From: Chitinophagales bacterium
GTDB taxonomy: Bacteria > Bacteroidota > Bacteroidia > Chitinophagales > Chitinophagaceae
DNA: 61,514 nucleotides
Direction of reading: 5' to 3'
NCBI GenBank assembly: GCA_015655015.1
Contig: JAATFV010000215.1
Location: 1 to 61,514, forward strand
The stretch's first letter is position 1, and each line of letters starts with the position of its first letter. The position numbers and the translations under genes were made by a program. The notes beneath the pieces are model-generated. The model saw nothing but the letters and a program-made list of their open reading frames with translations, did no database searches and was not told the origin of the DNA. Below are positions 42,596 to 52,700 of this stretch, in pieces.

Positions 42596-45058
42596 TCATC
42601 GCACCAGCACCATCGTCCCCTTCCGGAAGATCGTTTTCCCGGTATAGGATTTTCCCTGGACCATCCAGACATACGTACCCGGATCCTGGAGCTTGCCATT
42701 CAAACGGCCATCCCAGCCCGGACCAATAGCCGTTGTCCCAAACACCAGCTGCCCCCATCGGTTATAAACCCGGAAATATTCAATAGAGGAGATCCCCACC
42801 GGAATGGGACGGAAAATACCATTGCTGGCCTTGCCCGGTGTAAACGCATTGGGAACAAAAATATCCGGGAGCGTCTTGAATACACGTACCAGGATACTCG
42901 CAACCCCATAACAACCGATCTCCGAAGTAGCCTTTACCAGGTAACGGATAGAATCGGTTTCGGCACCCAGCGTAGCCACCGGATCAGGCGTATTGGGATT
43001 ATCCAGACCGATAATGGGTGTCCAGGTAAAAATATCTCCCGACGTATCATTGGAGCTTGCATGCAGCTGCAAAGGCTGACCCATCACGATAGAAGTATCC
43101 CTGCCCGCATCGACGATAATGGGAGGGATCACATGAATTTGAAAAGTGTCTATCAGGGGATTAGGGCAGCCCGCATTTTCAATGCTCAGAACATAACCGG
43201 TCGTCTTCAATGGAGAGGCGACCGCATGAATGAAATAAGGGGTAGACCCGATATTCCCATTGCCGGGATTGGTCAGTGTCTCCGTATTTGACCAGGTATA
43301 GTTCGTTCCGATAGTGATCGCAGCATTTAAAGGCGCGACGGACCCGTAACAAATGCTGGTGTCCGTAGGATCAATAGTCGCCTGAGGAAAAAGAGCAGGC
43401 ACCACCGTTATAGCAGCAGGAGCGCTGATATCTGCCGGGCATACGCCGCTCTGCACCAGCGCCCGGTATAACGTGGGCTGCGTGATCCCGAGAACACTGT
43501 ATACGGGATTGGTATTGGCAGGGCTAAAATCACTCCAGGTGACCCCGTCAGGTGAGGACTGCCAGTTCTGTACGGTGCCTGTCTGACCGGTTAAGGTAAG
43601 AAGGGCATCCTTATTTTGTCCCATACAAAAGAACATGCTCGCCGGACTTAATTGCCCGCCCACCGTCTTTGGGTCCACCGTAATGATAGCGGCCGCGCTG
43701 CTGTCGACATCACAGCTGCCGCCGTTTTGCACCAGGACCCGGTAGCTGGTGGTAGTAACCAGGTCTTGCGCCGTATAGCTGGCAGCGGTTACAGGCAGCT
43801 GATTCCAGGTAGCTCCATCATCAGTAGAAGACAGCCAGTTTAGAATATCTCCCATGTTCCCGGTCAAAGAAAGAAGCGTCGAATTCGTCCCGGCACACAC
43901 TTCCTTATCATTAAGAACAAGCCCGGCGACAGTAGGCAGCGTGGTCGTAACCGGGATCGTATCCGTCAGATTGGCGCAGCTGTTGACCTCCTGTGCCGAG
44001 ATCTTGCCTCCCGTGGCCCCTACTTTCACCTTCAGAATATTACTGTCGGCGCCGGAGACCACCGACCACCCATCAGGGATCTTCCACTGATAAGAGGCTC
44101 CTGTCAATCCCGGAATAGAATAAGTCAGCGTACTGCCGATACAGGCCACCGAAGGACCGCTGATCATCAGCCCGTCACAAACATTCCGGAGAGCGACATA
44201 GGCATACGCAAAATGCCCGCCCGGAACACAGTTGTCCGCTTCAAAGGTCAGCGTGACCTGTTGCCCCCGGTATGGGGAGAGATCGAATGTCACCTCTGTC
44301 CATCCCTTATACCAGACATCGCGCAGATGTTCGGCATTGGGACTATTGGAATTGGGATTCGAATTAGGGGAAACATGAGGACTTAGATAAATGCCCTGGC
44401 TCTCCGCCAGCGCAGTATCCAATACAGCCCCCGACCCCCGGTTATCGGCATTGTCGTGCGTAGGAAGAAAATACTTGGGAGAAGCGCAGGAGATGACACT
44501 GCCATGCGCCGACAGGGTAGCCGAGAACAAAGGCTGCTGATTGGAATTATGCGTCCCGTTCTCCAGCACCATGGCATAGGCATACGTCATCGTATAAGGC
44601 TGCGGCACCGCGCTGGTGGGCACGCTGATCAGGTAGCTGATCCCACGGACATAACCTCCCTGAACCCCGGAAGAGTTGGAACGTGTAATGGAAGTCGATC
44701 CCAATAAGACCGAATTAGTATATTGATACCCGTTAATCTTGGGAACAGTGGCAAATCCGCCGAAATAATCCGTGCTGGAAGAGCTCAGCACCTGGATGCC
44801 GGGAACAGAAGGCAGCTGAAATTCATAGATCGTGCTCGCACCAATGGTGCCCGAAGGCGCTACCGCACCCGAATCATAATACAGCCGGTTAGGGGGATTG
44901 GTAGTTATCACCCCATTCCCCCCTGAATTGTTCCCGGTATACGCTTCCCAATGCATAAGATTACCTAAAGAAAAATTGTTATTCAGCGGGCATGACTGAG
45001 ACTGAGCAAACGCACAGGAACTAATAAAAAGGAATAATACAGGTAACAAAAATTTCAT
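42596..45058 (-). CDS. T9SS type B secreted protein with Ig/PKD-like repeats (CHU_C domain)
   Basis: This 820-residue protein has a signal peptide ending near CAFAQ. Residues 20-290 form a beta-rich N-terminal domain with a metallophilic jelly-roll look. Then follow several Ig-like/PKD-like domains (SYQWKIPDGWSVVSGADSN, NWLSSTDDGATWNQLPVTAA, NWQSSPDGVTWSDFSPA). The C-terminal CHU_C sorting domain begins at VPNAFTPGKASNGIFRPI and includes YFRVYNRWGQLVFGT and PGWDGRLNGKLQDPGTYVWMV. It is a substrate of the type IX secretion system, type B. It lies 51 bases in front of the GrpE-like gene on the same strand, so cotranscription with the chaperone pair is possible. Confidence 0.9.
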   Translation of the reverse strand: MKFLLPVLFLFISSCAFAQSQSCPLNNNFSLGNLMHWEAYTGNNSGGNGVITTNPPNRLYYDSGAVAPSGTIGASTIYEFQLPSVPGIQVLSSSSTDYFGGFATVPKINGYQYTNSVLLGSTSITRSNSSGVQGGYVRGISYLISVPTSAVPQPYTMTYAYAMVLENGTHNSNQQPLFSATLSAHGSVISCASPKYFLPTHDNADNRGSGAVLDTALAESQGIYLSPHVSPNSNPNSNSPNAEHLRDVWYKGWTEVTFDLSPYRGQQVTLTFEADNCVPGGHFAYAYVALRNVCDGLMISGPSVACIGSTLTYSIPGLTGASYQWKIPDGWSVVSGADSNILKVKVGATGGKISAQEVNSCANLTDTIPVTTTLPTVAGLVLNDKEVCAGTNSTLLSLTGNMGDILNWLSSTDDGATWNQLPVTAASYTAQDLVTTTSYRVLVQNGGSCDVDSSAAAIITVDPKTVGGQLSPASMFFCMGQNKDALLTLTGQTGTVQNWQSSPDGVTWSDFSPANTNPVYSVLGITQPTLYRALVQSGVCPADISAPAAITVVPALFPQATIDPTDTSICYGSVAPLNAAITIGTNYTWSNTETLTNPGNGNIGSTPYFIHAVASPLKTTGYVLSIENAGCPNPLIDTFQIHVIPPIIVDAGRDTSIVMGQPLQLHASSNDTSGDIFTWTPIIGLDNPNTPDPVATLGAETDSIRYLVKATSEIGCYGVASILVRVFKTLPDIFVPNAFTPGKASNGIFRPIPVGISSIEYFRVYNRWGQLVFGTTAIGPGWDGRLNGKLQDPGTYVWMVQGKSYTGKTIFRKGTMVLVR

Positions 45059-45226
45059 CAGGCTGTAATAACAGTGATTAAAAATGAATATCGGCCGACA
45101 CCTTAATATAATACGATACGTGGGAATTGACCTAACAGTTTACCCGTTTCAAAGTTAATTTTTTAATTCCGGTAGATCAACGATTTGGGAAATTCATAAA
45201 ACACTGACTATCAACAAATATTCCTC

Positions 45227-45928
45227 TTACCCCTCTCCCGGATCGCCGGCGTGATCCGCCGCCGCATAATCCCCTCCTATCTCTTCATTGATCTTTTTCA
45301 TAAAATGGAGCAGATACCGGGCATTTTGCTCCGCAAGCCGTCTTCCGGTTGCCGTATTCATCCGGGCAGGCAGCTTCAATAGCTTGAGCTTAAAATGGTC
45401 CAGCGCATATACCTGGTCATCAGGCTCGCGAAAAGTAGCCAGCGGGTCCGACTCATCAAATAATTTTTGGCCGAGCTGCCCGGCCGTATAAAAGACCCTG
45501 GCCAGCCCGATAGCACCAAGGGCCTCCAGCCGGTCCGCATCCTGCAGGATCTTAGCCTCGGCCGTAAGCGCATCCACATTCGCCGAAAAACTATGCGCAT
45601 GAATAGCATGCCGGACCCCCTCGATCTTCTCCCGGGGGAACGCAGTAAATGTTGCTTCCAGAAGCTGAGCGGTCCTTTCCGCACTGAGCCGGGAGGTCAA
45701 CCTTCTTTCCGGATGATTTTTAGGTAAAGAGACCAGGTCGTGAAAATAAGCGGCCGCGAGTAAAATGAGCGGATCGGCAATAGCCCCCTCTTCCCGGTTA
45801 ATATATTGTGCCGCCTTCCAGACCCTTTGAAAATGCCCCAGGTCATGGGAACCGTCTTTATAATCCAGGTTGAGGCGCAGGTAGTCGACAAAAATTTTTT
45901 CCCAATAGACTGCATCATGATGTTGCAT
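45227..45928 (-). CDS. HD-domain phosphohydrolase
   Basis: I start at the ATG at 45928 (MQHHDAVYWEKIFVDYL), because the 38 residues upstream of it have no family likeness. The 233-residue protein has the HD-domain metal ligands: His in GSHDLGHF, the His-Asp pair in AAAYFHDLVSL, a His in the AIHAHSFSAN helix and the distal Asp in ILQDADRLEALGAIG. It matches the YpgQ/YedJ-like group of HD hydrolases, which cleave nucleotide pyrophosphates or phosphomonoesters. The substrate is unknown. The gene stands alone. Confidence 0.9.
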   Translation of the reverse strand: MQHHDAVYWEKIFVDYLRLNLDYKDGSHDLGHFQRVWKAAQYINREEGAIADPLILLAAAYFHDLVSLPKNHPERRLTSRLSAERTAQLLEATFTAFPREKIEGVRHAIHAHSFSANVDALTAEAKILQDADRLEALGAIGLARVFYTAGQLGQKLFDESDPLATFREPDDQVYALDHFKLKLLKLPARMNTATGRRLAEQNARYLLHFMKKINEEIGGDYAAADHAGDPGEG

Positions 45929-46305
45929 GCCCAAACATACAACAAAAGTTGACCACCCGTTTACCAGGGGGTGCAAAATAAAAAAAGGGCCAGAATAGAA
46001 ATTCAGCCCCGTTTTAAAATCCAATATCCTATGAAAAACCATGTTATTAACGCAAGTAGGAAAGAATTAATTGTGACAAGCTTAAGATAGTATGAAAATA
46101 TTTTTCAACACCCTACCCGCACATACTTCGGCTTTCCGTTGTGGTCAAACGCCGATATATCCACGATATTGATCCCCCTTCCCCACCTGACCGCCGCACC
46201 CACACTGCAGTAACACCTTCATTACAGTCACAACAACCTCATTACAGGCAGCACCTCCTGAATGCAATAATCATACCCTCATCGTAGTAATCAATCTCAC
46301 TGCCA
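45929..46305. other. intergenic region with degenerate repeats and a possible gene end
   Basis: These 377 bases lie between the HD gene start and the stop of the orphan ECF sigma gene, both on the minus strand. Behind the sigma stop (46205-46305) there are degenerate units of about 20 bases sharing 'cattacag' or 'tcat' motifs. A short open frame on the minus strand (stop near 46108) reads INIVDISAFDHNGKPKYVRVGC; it has coding character but no start and may be a gene remnant. Confidence 0.3.
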
Positions 46306-46851
46306 TCACAGCTGGAGAAATTTAAGCCGCAGCAGCCCCAGCGCCCTTACTTTGTGATTTTTTACAGTATTGACAGAGATCTTGAACTTCCCGGCAATCT
46401 CATAATTATTCAACCCTTCTATATAACACATTTTAAAAACCCGCTTGCATTGAGAAGGCAACGCCTCGATCGCATCATAGATCTGCTGCAGCACCTCGGC
46501 CCGGATCATTTCATTCAATACGAACTCTTCATGATCCGCCGACTGATAATTACTCAGCCCCGTCTTCAGCAGAGAATCCCGCTGTGCCTTTTTCGCATAA
46601 TTGATACAGGCATTCCGGGTACTGATATAAAGAAAAGCCTTTATATTCGGCAACGTCTCAAAATCCCCATGCTTCCTCCAGAGCGTAACGAATACTTCCG
46701 TGACAATATCTTCTGCCGCAGGTATGTCTCCCAACAAACCAATGGCAAAAGTCCGAAGAGAAGAATAATAAAGATCATGGACGGCATGCAAAGCATGCGT
46801 ACTGCCTCTTTTTAATTCAGGCACGATGTCCACACTGTTGAGCATTGACAT
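46306..46851 (-). CDS. orphan ECF RNA polymerase sigma factor
   Basis: I start at the ATG at 46851 (MSMLNSVDIVPELKRG), the first in a region of family likeness; the second Met two codons on is equally possible. The 181-residue protein has sigma region 2 (AVHDLYYSSLRTFAIGLLGDIPAAEDIVTEVFVTLW) and region 4 with a helix-turn-helix (LNNYEIAGKFKISVNTVKNHKVRAL, about 150-172). It belongs to the Bacteroidota ECF group. No fecR or other anti-sigma gene is next to it; the neighbours are an HD hydrolase and, divergently, a phosphoribosyltransferase-like gene. Regulation and targets are unknown. Confidence 0.92.
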   Translation of the reverse strand: MSMLNSVDIVPELKRGSTHALHAVHDLYYSSLRTFAIGLLGDIPAAEDIVTEVFVTLWRKHGDFETLPNIKAFLYISTRNACINYAKKAQRDSLLKTGLSNYQSADHEEFVLNEMIRAEVLQQIYDAIEALPSQCKRVFKMCYIEGLNNYEIAGKFKISVNTVKNHKVRALGLLRLKFLQL

Positions 46852-47105
46852 TAGATAGGAGGGGTTTAAGGTCTTCAGATAAAGTAAACTTCGCAAGTAT
46901 AACACTAAATTACATATTCACAAAAAACCATATTAGAACAAACACTATAAAAATAATAAGAGTTTACACTTATTTTAAATTATTTGCCCTTTCCCGCTAA
47001 AGCCCCCGGCACCGTCTTGAAAATTCTTATTTAACCGTTCCGGAATCATGAAGACGATCTAAACTTTTCCCGGTAATTTTAATAACAGGAACAAAAGACC
47101 GACCC

Positions 47106-47891
47106 ATGGGCCTGCAGCAAACATCCCTACCATATAAGAACACCTCCTATCTGCATTATTACCTCTGCAACTATCTGCCGGTATCCGTCGGAAAAGACAC
47201 CCTTTCCCATAGCCTCCTTAAATTCAAACGGGGCCGCCAGCCCGATCTCAACGGATGGATCGACTGCTCCCTGGAAATGCTGGCAACCACTCCCATCCTC
47301 CCCCCCGGCAGGATCATCGTCCGCGCCCTGCACCATGAGGAAACTATCCTCCGGGAAGACTCCCCTCCTACCTCCCTGGACAAGCTGGGATCAGCACTGG
47401 CTCTCCGCTTCAAAGGCCACTACCGCCCCACCCTGCTCCATAAATCCCTCCCCACACAGGAGATCAAAGAGCTTTCCAAAGAACAACGTGAAGCCGAACT
47501 TCAGGGACTTTATTCCCTCCACCCATCCCCCATCGGCCCCTCTCCCATCAGTCCATCCCCCATCGGCCCCGCCGCTTCCACCCTGCCCGCCCCCGCCATC
47601 CCATCCCTCAGGCAAACCGCCCCTTCCTTCCTTATTATTGACGACATCCTCACCACCGGCACCACCATGAAAATGATCATCGACGCCATCCTGCGATCTT
47701 ACCCTGAAGCCAATCTCTGCATCTTCACCCTGGCCAAAGCCGATTATGATACCAGCTTCAATAAATCTACCCCCCTGCAGGGACAAAACTACCAGCTCGC
47801 GCCGGGAAGGAACTGGGTAGTAGCAGAAGAAGAAGCCTCTTTCTATTCCCTTGATCAGTTAAAAGCCCGGATCAGGACAAATACATTTTAA
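47106..47891 (+). CDS. phosphoribosyltransferase-domain protein with Pro-rich insertion
   Basis: This 261-residue soluble protein has the PRPP-binding motif at about 175-190 (FLIIDDILTTGTTMKMIID), with the two acidic residues and the TTGTT loop needed for catalysis. The N-terminal half has a ComFC-like layout (YLCNYLPVSVG, then FKRGRQPDLNGW) but lacks the CxxC zinc fingers of ComF. Between the halves (about 140-165) lies a Pro/Ser/Ile-rich linker with three copies of a 15-bp unit (PSPIG, PSPIS, PSPIG). The reaction is unknown; a pyrimidine/purine or DNA-uptake related role would fit the family. It is monocistronic. Confidence 0.78.
   Translation: MGLQQTSLPYKNTSYLHYYLCNYLPVSVGKDTLSHSLLKFKRGRQPDLNGWIDCSLEMLATTPILPPGRIIVRALHHEETILREDSPPTSLDKLGSALALRFKGHYRPTLLHKSLPTQEIKELSKEQREAELQGLYSLHPSPIGPSPISPSPIGPAASTLPAPAIPSLRQTAPSFLIIDDILTTGTTMKMIIDAILRSYPEANLCIFTLAKADYDTSFNKSTPLQGQNYQLAPGRNWVVAEEEASFYSLDQLKARIRTNTF
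47526..47570. repeat. 15-bp tandem repeat in the phosphoribosyltransferase-like gene
   Basis: Three 15-bp units (tcccccatcggcccc, tctcccatcagtcca, tcccccatcggcccc) encode the Pro-Ser-Pro-Ile repeat of the linker. Units 1 and 3 are identical. Confidence 0.85.
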
Positions 47892-47898
47892 TTTTCCC

Positions 47899-47947
47899 GA
47901 ATGCAATGCCAATCGAAGTGCAATGCCAATCGAATGCAATACCAATC
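47899..47947. repeat. 16-17-bp tandem repeat behind the phosphoribosyltransferase-like gene
   Basis: Three units (gaatgcaatgccaatc, gaagtgcaatgccaatc, gaatgcaataccaatc) begin eight bases after the stop codon. Unit length is not a multiple of three, which is allowed here because it is non-coding. Confidence 0.85.
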
Positions 47948-48017
47948 TCCAAAGATTAGTCAATGCTAATAGAGCTAACGTAACCAGGTGAAGGACAAAA
48001 ATCACCCCCAAATAAAA

Positions 48018-48048
48018 GGGAGGTGCTGCTTTTAAAACAGCACCTCCC
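48018..48048 (-). terminator. rho-independent terminator of the second susCD operon
   Basis: A perfect 11-bp stem (gggaggtgctg against cagcacctccc) with a 9-nt loop is followed on the minus strand by TTTTATTT. It lies 60 bases behind the SusD stop at 48109. A second, bulged hairpin at 48070-48091 lies between stop and terminator. Confidence 0.85.
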
Positions 48049-48108
48049 CTGTATCTTATGTCCGGAAAACGCCCCGCCGTTTCGGGGGGCGATCCACATC
48101 CAGCTGCT

Positions 48109-49755
48109 TTAGTGGTATCCCGGATTTTGTACCAGTTTCGCATTGGCGGTAATTTCCAGGCTTGGTATGGGGAAAATATACAAATGCCCATCCATAACAT
48201 CCTGCAACTTTTCCGGACTCCTGGCCGCGCTGAAATAAGGCATCCCGCTGGCTACCTCATAGCGGATCAGATCCTGCCTTCTCACCATTTCCCACGCCAG
48301 CTCCCTCGCCCTTTCTGCCAGGAGATTCGGCAAAGTCAGCTGCCCGGAAGTCCAATCGTGACTGACATCACCGCTGTAAGCACGCTCCCGCACCTGGTTG
48401 ACAAGCTGTAAGGCATCCGTCACCTGCCCGGCCCTTAGCTCCGCTTCCGCTTTCGTTAACATCACCTCCGACAGGCGCAGCAGCGCCATGTCATTATTCT
48501 GATTGCCCGCCGTACCCGATTGAGGGAAATATTTGATATTCCGGGCCCCGCACAGACGGAAGGAACCCGCCCCGCTGGAAAAGGCAGGGAACGTTGGATT
48601 AAATGCCAGCAATAACCCCGTCTGCTGATCCACCGCCTCTATACTGGTATTCGTAGTGGAAAACAACACATTCTGATTTTGCGGATAAGTGAAAGGAGTA
48701 GTGAACTGCTGCCCCACCAGGTACTGCCCCGCACGCATATCCTTAAACGTCCGGTATGTATTAGCACCCGTCGTCGTATACGTGGAGCTCGTGTCGAAAT
48801 TATTGTAAAAATCGGACGTGCTGCTGAACCCATTATAAGGCGTGCTCGTCAACCCGAACGCCGGCACACTCTGATAATGCAGCGTGAACATCTCCCAGCT
48901 CATCCCGCCGATATTCGTATGATCGAAAGGCACCACAAAAATATTCTCCGTCGAGCCGTCATTATTAGGCGAGAAATTATCAAAATAATTGGTCATCAGC
49001 TTATACGGCCCCGCCAGCACTGAATCACAATAGAGCATGCAATCCGTCCACCGTACCGTCCCCGTATACACCTGCGCATTCAGGTACATCCTGGCCAATA
49101 AAGCATAGGAAAAATATTTCGTCACCTTTCCATATGTAGTATTATCCCCCGTCGAAGACAGCCCCGGAAGGCTGGCCTTCAGCTCCGACTCTATAAAATT
49201 GAACACATCCTTCCGGCTGCTATTGGTAACACTATCCGGATTCACATTCGCGCCCCCGGTCAGCGGCACATTCCCGAACAGATCCATCGCCTGGAAATAA
49301 TAAAAAGCCCGGAGGGTCTTTACCTCGGCATTAATGCTGGCCAGCGAAGCCGGCACCGGAGACAAAGAATTCACCGTGCTCAGGATAAAATTACATTTAC
49401 TGATCCCATTGAAGATGTCCTGCCAGGCTGGATCCAGGAAGTTACCGGTAGGAGCCCAGGTATGTTTCCATAAGGCATCCCAGTGCCCGGCATCCGCCCA
49501 GTCATTTCCCCTGGAAGGCACGATCATTTCATCCGACGAAGACTCCTGCATGGGAAACACATTGTTATTCCCCCAGGCAATATTAGTTAGCTGCGCATAT
49601 GCCGGCGCCACGCCCGCAGCAATCTGGGCAGGAGTTTGCCAAAATTCACTTTGTGGGACGACACTGTATAATTTCTGATCCAGCTTGGTACAGGACACCC
49701 CCGCTATCATTAGCAGAGCCCCTGCAACCCGTATATATTTATGTATCTTCTTCAT
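48109..49755 (-). CDS. SusD/RagB-family glycan-binding lipoprotein
   Basis: This 548-residue lipoprotein begins MKKIHKYIRVAGALLMIAGVSC, with Cys22 in the lipobox. The N-terminal TPR part (VKTLRAFYYFQAMDLFGNVPL near 130-150) and the C-terminal motif VNQVRERAYSG followed by LPNLLAERARELAWEMVRRQDLIRY are those of SusD. The C-terminal end PIPSLEITANAKLVQNPGYH is also standard. It pairs with the SusC gene starting 15 bases upstream. The glycan is unknown, but the divergent GH65 gene points to an alpha-glucoside. Confidence 0.95.
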   Translation of the reverse strand: MKKIHKYIRVAGALLMIAGVSCTKLDQKLYSVVPQSEFWQTPAQIAAGVAPAYAQLTNIAWGNNNVFPMQESSSDEMIVPSRGNDWADAGHWDALWKHTWAPTGNFLDPAWQDIFNGISKCNFILSTVNSLSPVPASLASINAEVKTLRAFYYFQAMDLFGNVPLTGGANVNPDSVTNSSRKDVFNFIESELKASLPGLSSTGDNTTYGKVTKYFSYALLARMYLNAQVYTGTVRWTDCMLYCDSVLAGPYKLMTNYFDNFSPNNDGSTENIFVVPFDHTNIGGMSWEMFTLHYQSVPAFGLTSTPYNGFSSTSDFYNNFDTSSTYTTTGANTYRTFKDMRAGQYLVGQQFTTPFTYPQNQNVLFSTTNTSIEAVDQQTGLLLAFNPTFPAFSSGAGSFRLCGARNIKYFPQSGTAGNQNNDMALLRLSEVMLTKAEAELRAGQVTDALQLVNQVRERAYSGDVSHDWTSGQLTLPNLLAERARELAWEMVRRQDLIRYEVASGMPYFSAARSPEKLQDVMDGHLYIFPIPSLEITANAKLVQNPGYH

Positions 49756-49770
49756 ATATATAGTATTTTC

Positions 49771-52700
49771 TTATTTAAAGGTGACGTTAACGCCGAAAGT
49801 AAAAGACCGTGTCTTAGGATAAAAACCATCCCCCTGGTAAGCCGCATCGATATAGGCCTCTGTGGGTGATGGCGGCTGGTTGGCGATCGCACCTTTATTG
49901 CCGCCCTGCGCCAAAAGATTCGAATTACCCGTAGCAGTAGCTACATAATTGGACAGGAAAGGAACATTGGTGGTCGCATTCCGTACTTCCGGATCAAGAC
50001 CCCGGTAATGCGTGACAACGAACAGGTTGCTGGCCGCCACATAGGCTCTTAAATTTTGAAGCCCCTTCACATGAAAATTATACCCCAGCGTCACATTCTC
50101 CAACCGGAGAAAAGAGGCATTCTCCAACCAGTGATCGGACACCTGGGGAGAATTTTTAATGCCATTGGTCAGCGCATCCTTTGTTCCGTTATTGCCTGCA
50201 AACCGGCTGATATTGTCCAGCAACAGCCGCGTATTGTTAAATATCTTTTGCCCGGATACTCCCCGAAGGAAAAAACTCAGGTCCCAGTTGACATACGTGA
50301 AATTGGAAGTGATCCCATAATTGAACTTGGGCGCAGGATCGATATAATGCAAAGTGGCATTATTGACGTTACTGGTCTGCCTGCCCGCAGAATCGTATAA
50401 TTCATTGCCCGCCTGGTCCAATCCCTCCTGGTGCGCCAGGTAAAACACATAGGGACTATATCCTACCTTCAGATAGGTAATGGGACTGGCGCTCAAACCA
50501 CGCCCCTCCGCCTGGCCTCCGGGAATATTGTCCGTTCGCACATTCAAAGTGGTGGCCCCATTGCTGTAAGACCCCGCAAGGCTGGTCACCTTCGTCTTGA
50601 CAAAGCTCATCTGCCCGGTCACCGACCAGGTAAAATCCTGCCTTTTAATGAGCACCCCCGTCAGGCTGAATTCCTGCCCTTTGTTGGTCAACGTCCCTAC
50701 ATTGGCCAGGATCGAAGGATAAACGATCGTAGGGCTGGCATTCGGATACTGCACGCTATAGTTATAGAGCAGCTTTTCCGTCTTATCATTGAACACATTC
50801 AGATTACCGCTCAGCCGGTTGTGAAACAGCGAGAAATCCAACCCGATGTTCTTGCCATGCCTTTCCTCCCATTGCAAATTGGGATTGGCATTTTGATTCG
50901 GCGCATAAGCCTGTGCATAACTACCCGTAGCGGCATTATAATAATTCCCTACCGGAGCATACGTCAATTGCGTGTTATAAGGAGTAATGGCATCCTGGTT
51001 ACCTACTACCCCGAAACCGGCATTGATCTTCAGCTCATTCACCCAGGACACGTCTTTCATGAAGTCTTCATGACTGATACGCCATGCCACGGAAGCCGAT
51101 GGAAAATTACCCCAGCGGTGATTCACCCCGAATTTGGAAGAACCGTCATGACGCAAGCTGGCCGTGACATAATACTTGCTGTCATAATTATAAGCTACCC
51201 TTCCCAAAAAGGAGATCAATTTATAATCTTCCTGGTAGGAAAAAATACGGGCATAAGATTGCACCCCTCCCTGGAGATTGTTCGCCTGGTTCTGATCCAG
51301 CAGGAAACCCTGCCCCACGGACGCCTGGTTATTATACATGAAATCATTGTACTCATATACCGCAGTAACCGCCAGATTGCTCTTGCCAAAGTCTTTCAGA
51401 TAATTGATGTGGAAATCTCCTTTATTGGAATTACGATTTTCCCCACCCACAGCGCCTACGTTCAGATTGTTCACCACGGGGAATACCGGTTGATAGAAAT
51501 TCATATCATTGCTGAAATGAGTGATCGACCCCGTTACCCCTATCTTCAGTCCGGATATCAGTTCATAGTTGGCAGTTCCATAAGTAATAGTCAGGTTCTC
51601 CTTCCCGTTATTGGTCTCCCCCATCTGCTGGGCTACCGGGTTCTGAAGGGCAAAGTCCGAATAGGCAAAATAGCTGCCATCCGCATTCTTGACGGGATAA
51701 GTAGGAGGAGAGCTGTACGCCTCATAAAAAATATTATAATCCGCATACTTCCGGGACGTCTGCGTATTCACGATCCCTACCTGCAGATCTAATTTATCAT
51801 GCAGCGCTTTCTGCTGGGCGCTGAACCGGAGCCCCACCTGCTCCCTGCCCGTATTCAATACGATTCCCTCCTGTTTCAGATAATTGACCGACGCCCGGTA
51901 CGTAAACCCGCCGCTGCCGCCGGAAAGGGAAACAGTATGACTATGAGTAACCCCCGTACGGGTCAGCGCCTCCTGCCAGTTCGTGTTGCCTCCATGATCG
52001 AAGCCAGCGATCGTTGCCGCATCTACCCCCGCTGCAGCAGCTCCCTGCTTCCACTCCGCCGCATTCGCCATCGGATACTGCTTGGCCAGCCGGTCGATAG
52101 CGATATAACCGCTATAGTCTACCTGCGGAGAACCCGAACGCCCCTTTTTGGTATTGATAACAATGACCCCATTGGCGCCCCTCGACCCGAAAATGGCCGT
52201 GGCGGAAGCATCCTTCAGCACATCGTAGGAAGCAATATCCCCGGGAGGAATATTGGCGATCTGGTTGGGATCATCCAGCGTAACACCATCCAATACGATC
52301 AGCGGCGTCTGACCACCCGTCAGAGAAGTCTGCCCCCTCAGCCGGATAGATACCGCCTGGTTAGGATCCCCCCCGGGCACCGTTATAGACAGCCCCGGCA
52401 CCTTGCCCTGTATCTGCTGAAGAGGACTGGCCAGATTGCCCGTCGTAAAATCTTTCGAGGCAACACTGGAGACCGCCCCCGTCAAATCTCTTTTGCGGGC
52501 GGTTCCATAACCCACCACCACTACATCCGACAAAGATTGCGTGGATGGAACCAAGGTAACGTTCACCGTGGTTTTATTGGTTATATCGATTTCCTGCGGG
52601 CTAAAGCCGACAGAACTGATCACCAACACCCCGCCGGATGCCGGTACGCTCAACGAAAAAGACCCGCCCGCATCCGTAGATGCCCCGGACGAAGAACCTT

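Noticed and set aside
48070..48091. GC-rich hairpin as terminator of susD
   Set aside because: It has a bulged G and no T run; the hairpin at 48018-48048 with TTTTATTT is the better candidate.
50431..51792. 453-codon open frame on the plus strand, antisense to the second susC
   Set aside because: It is a shadow of a well-supported SusC frame; composition is Arg/Ile/Pro-rich with no domain and no upstream signal.
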